Assembly (NCBI GenBank): GCA_050742535.1
Contig: JBOGIQ010000380.1
Coordinates: 1 to 5,495 of the forward strand
DNA from: Gp6-AA40 sp050742535
Lineage (GTDB): Bacteria; Acidobacteriota; Vicinamibacteria; Vicinamibacterales; UBA2999
Length of the DNA: 5,495 nucleotides
Reading direction: 5' to 3'
In this document: piece by piece, positions 5,375-5,495 of the stretch
Position numbering within the stretch: position 1 is the first letter of the stretch
Layout of the letters: every line of letters starts with the position of its first letter
Notes under the pieces: generated by a model
What the model saw: only the letters and a program-made list of their open reading frames with translations
Database searches by the model: none
What the model was told of the DNA's origin: nothing
Program-made: the position numbers and the translations under genes

Positions 5375-5495
5375 AGACCTCACGCATCGTATTCATTGGT
5401 CTCGTCGCGGCCGTCGCCGCTCTGCCGCCGACGCGGCCGTCGGCGCAGACCGCAGATCGATCGCGAGACGCGTTCGTCGTGGGATGCCTATGGGC
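5371..5495 (+). CDS. Start of a secreted protein, cut off by the window edge
   Basis: Only the first 41 codons are in the window and the frame stays open to the end. They encode Met-Lys-Thr-Ser-Arg followed by a hydrophobic core (about 6-18) and a Pro-Ser-Ala-Gln-Thr-Ala stretch (23-28). This is a typical Sec signal peptide, with cleavage expected near Ala25-Gln26. The start has a good ribosome site, AGGAG at 5361-5365, five bases before the ATG, and overlaps the cupin stop by four bases. The visible mature part (Asp-Arg-Ser-Arg-Asp-Ala-Phe-Val-Val-Gly) is too short to assign a family. As the fourth gene of the padR cluster it is probably co-expressed with the cupin and may act with it outside the cytoplasm. 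Confidence 0.75.
   Translation, partial: MKTSRIVFIGLVAAVAALPPTRPSAQTADRSRDAFVVGCLW

Overview
The window is a dense, entirely plus-strand stretch of GC-rich bacterial DNA holding eight genes, the last cut off by the window edge. The large gene is an ABC-type permease with two MacB-like periplasmic domains and two FtsX cores on one chain and no ATPase, preceded by a short PadR regulator. This PadR + 'acidobacterial duplicated orphan permease' (ADOP) pair is a hallmark of Acidobacteriota. With the high GC, it suggests a member of that phylum, possibly the Vicinamibacteria lineage; the class-level guess is inference.

Region 1 (about 32-1740) is a tightly packed four-gene cluster: a small secreted protein with a predicted beta-rich body, a three-segment membrane protein with a short basic cytoplasmic region, an ECF sigma factor, and a small two-segment membrane protein. 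The last three are joined by 4-base ATGA stop/start overlaps. No recognisable zinc-binding (ZAS) anti-sigma factor is present. The two membrane proteins flanking the sigma factor are the natural candidates for controlling it, which makes this an atypical sigma/anti-sigma module.

Region 2 (1741-1890) is the only real intergenic gap. It holds a candidate -35 hexamer, a repeated GCATGT element and a perfect 17-base palindrome just upstream of padR, in the right place for an autoregulatory operator.

Region 3 (1891-5495) is a second translationally chained cluster: PadR regulator, ADOP permease, a Tat-exported cupin and the start of another secreted protein. The likely logic is that PadR senses a small molecule and controls itself, the permease and the two exported proteins. 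The permease's substrate and its ATPase partner, if any, cannot be read from the sequence. No RNA genes, mobile elements, CRISPR arrays or convincing intrinsic terminators were found.
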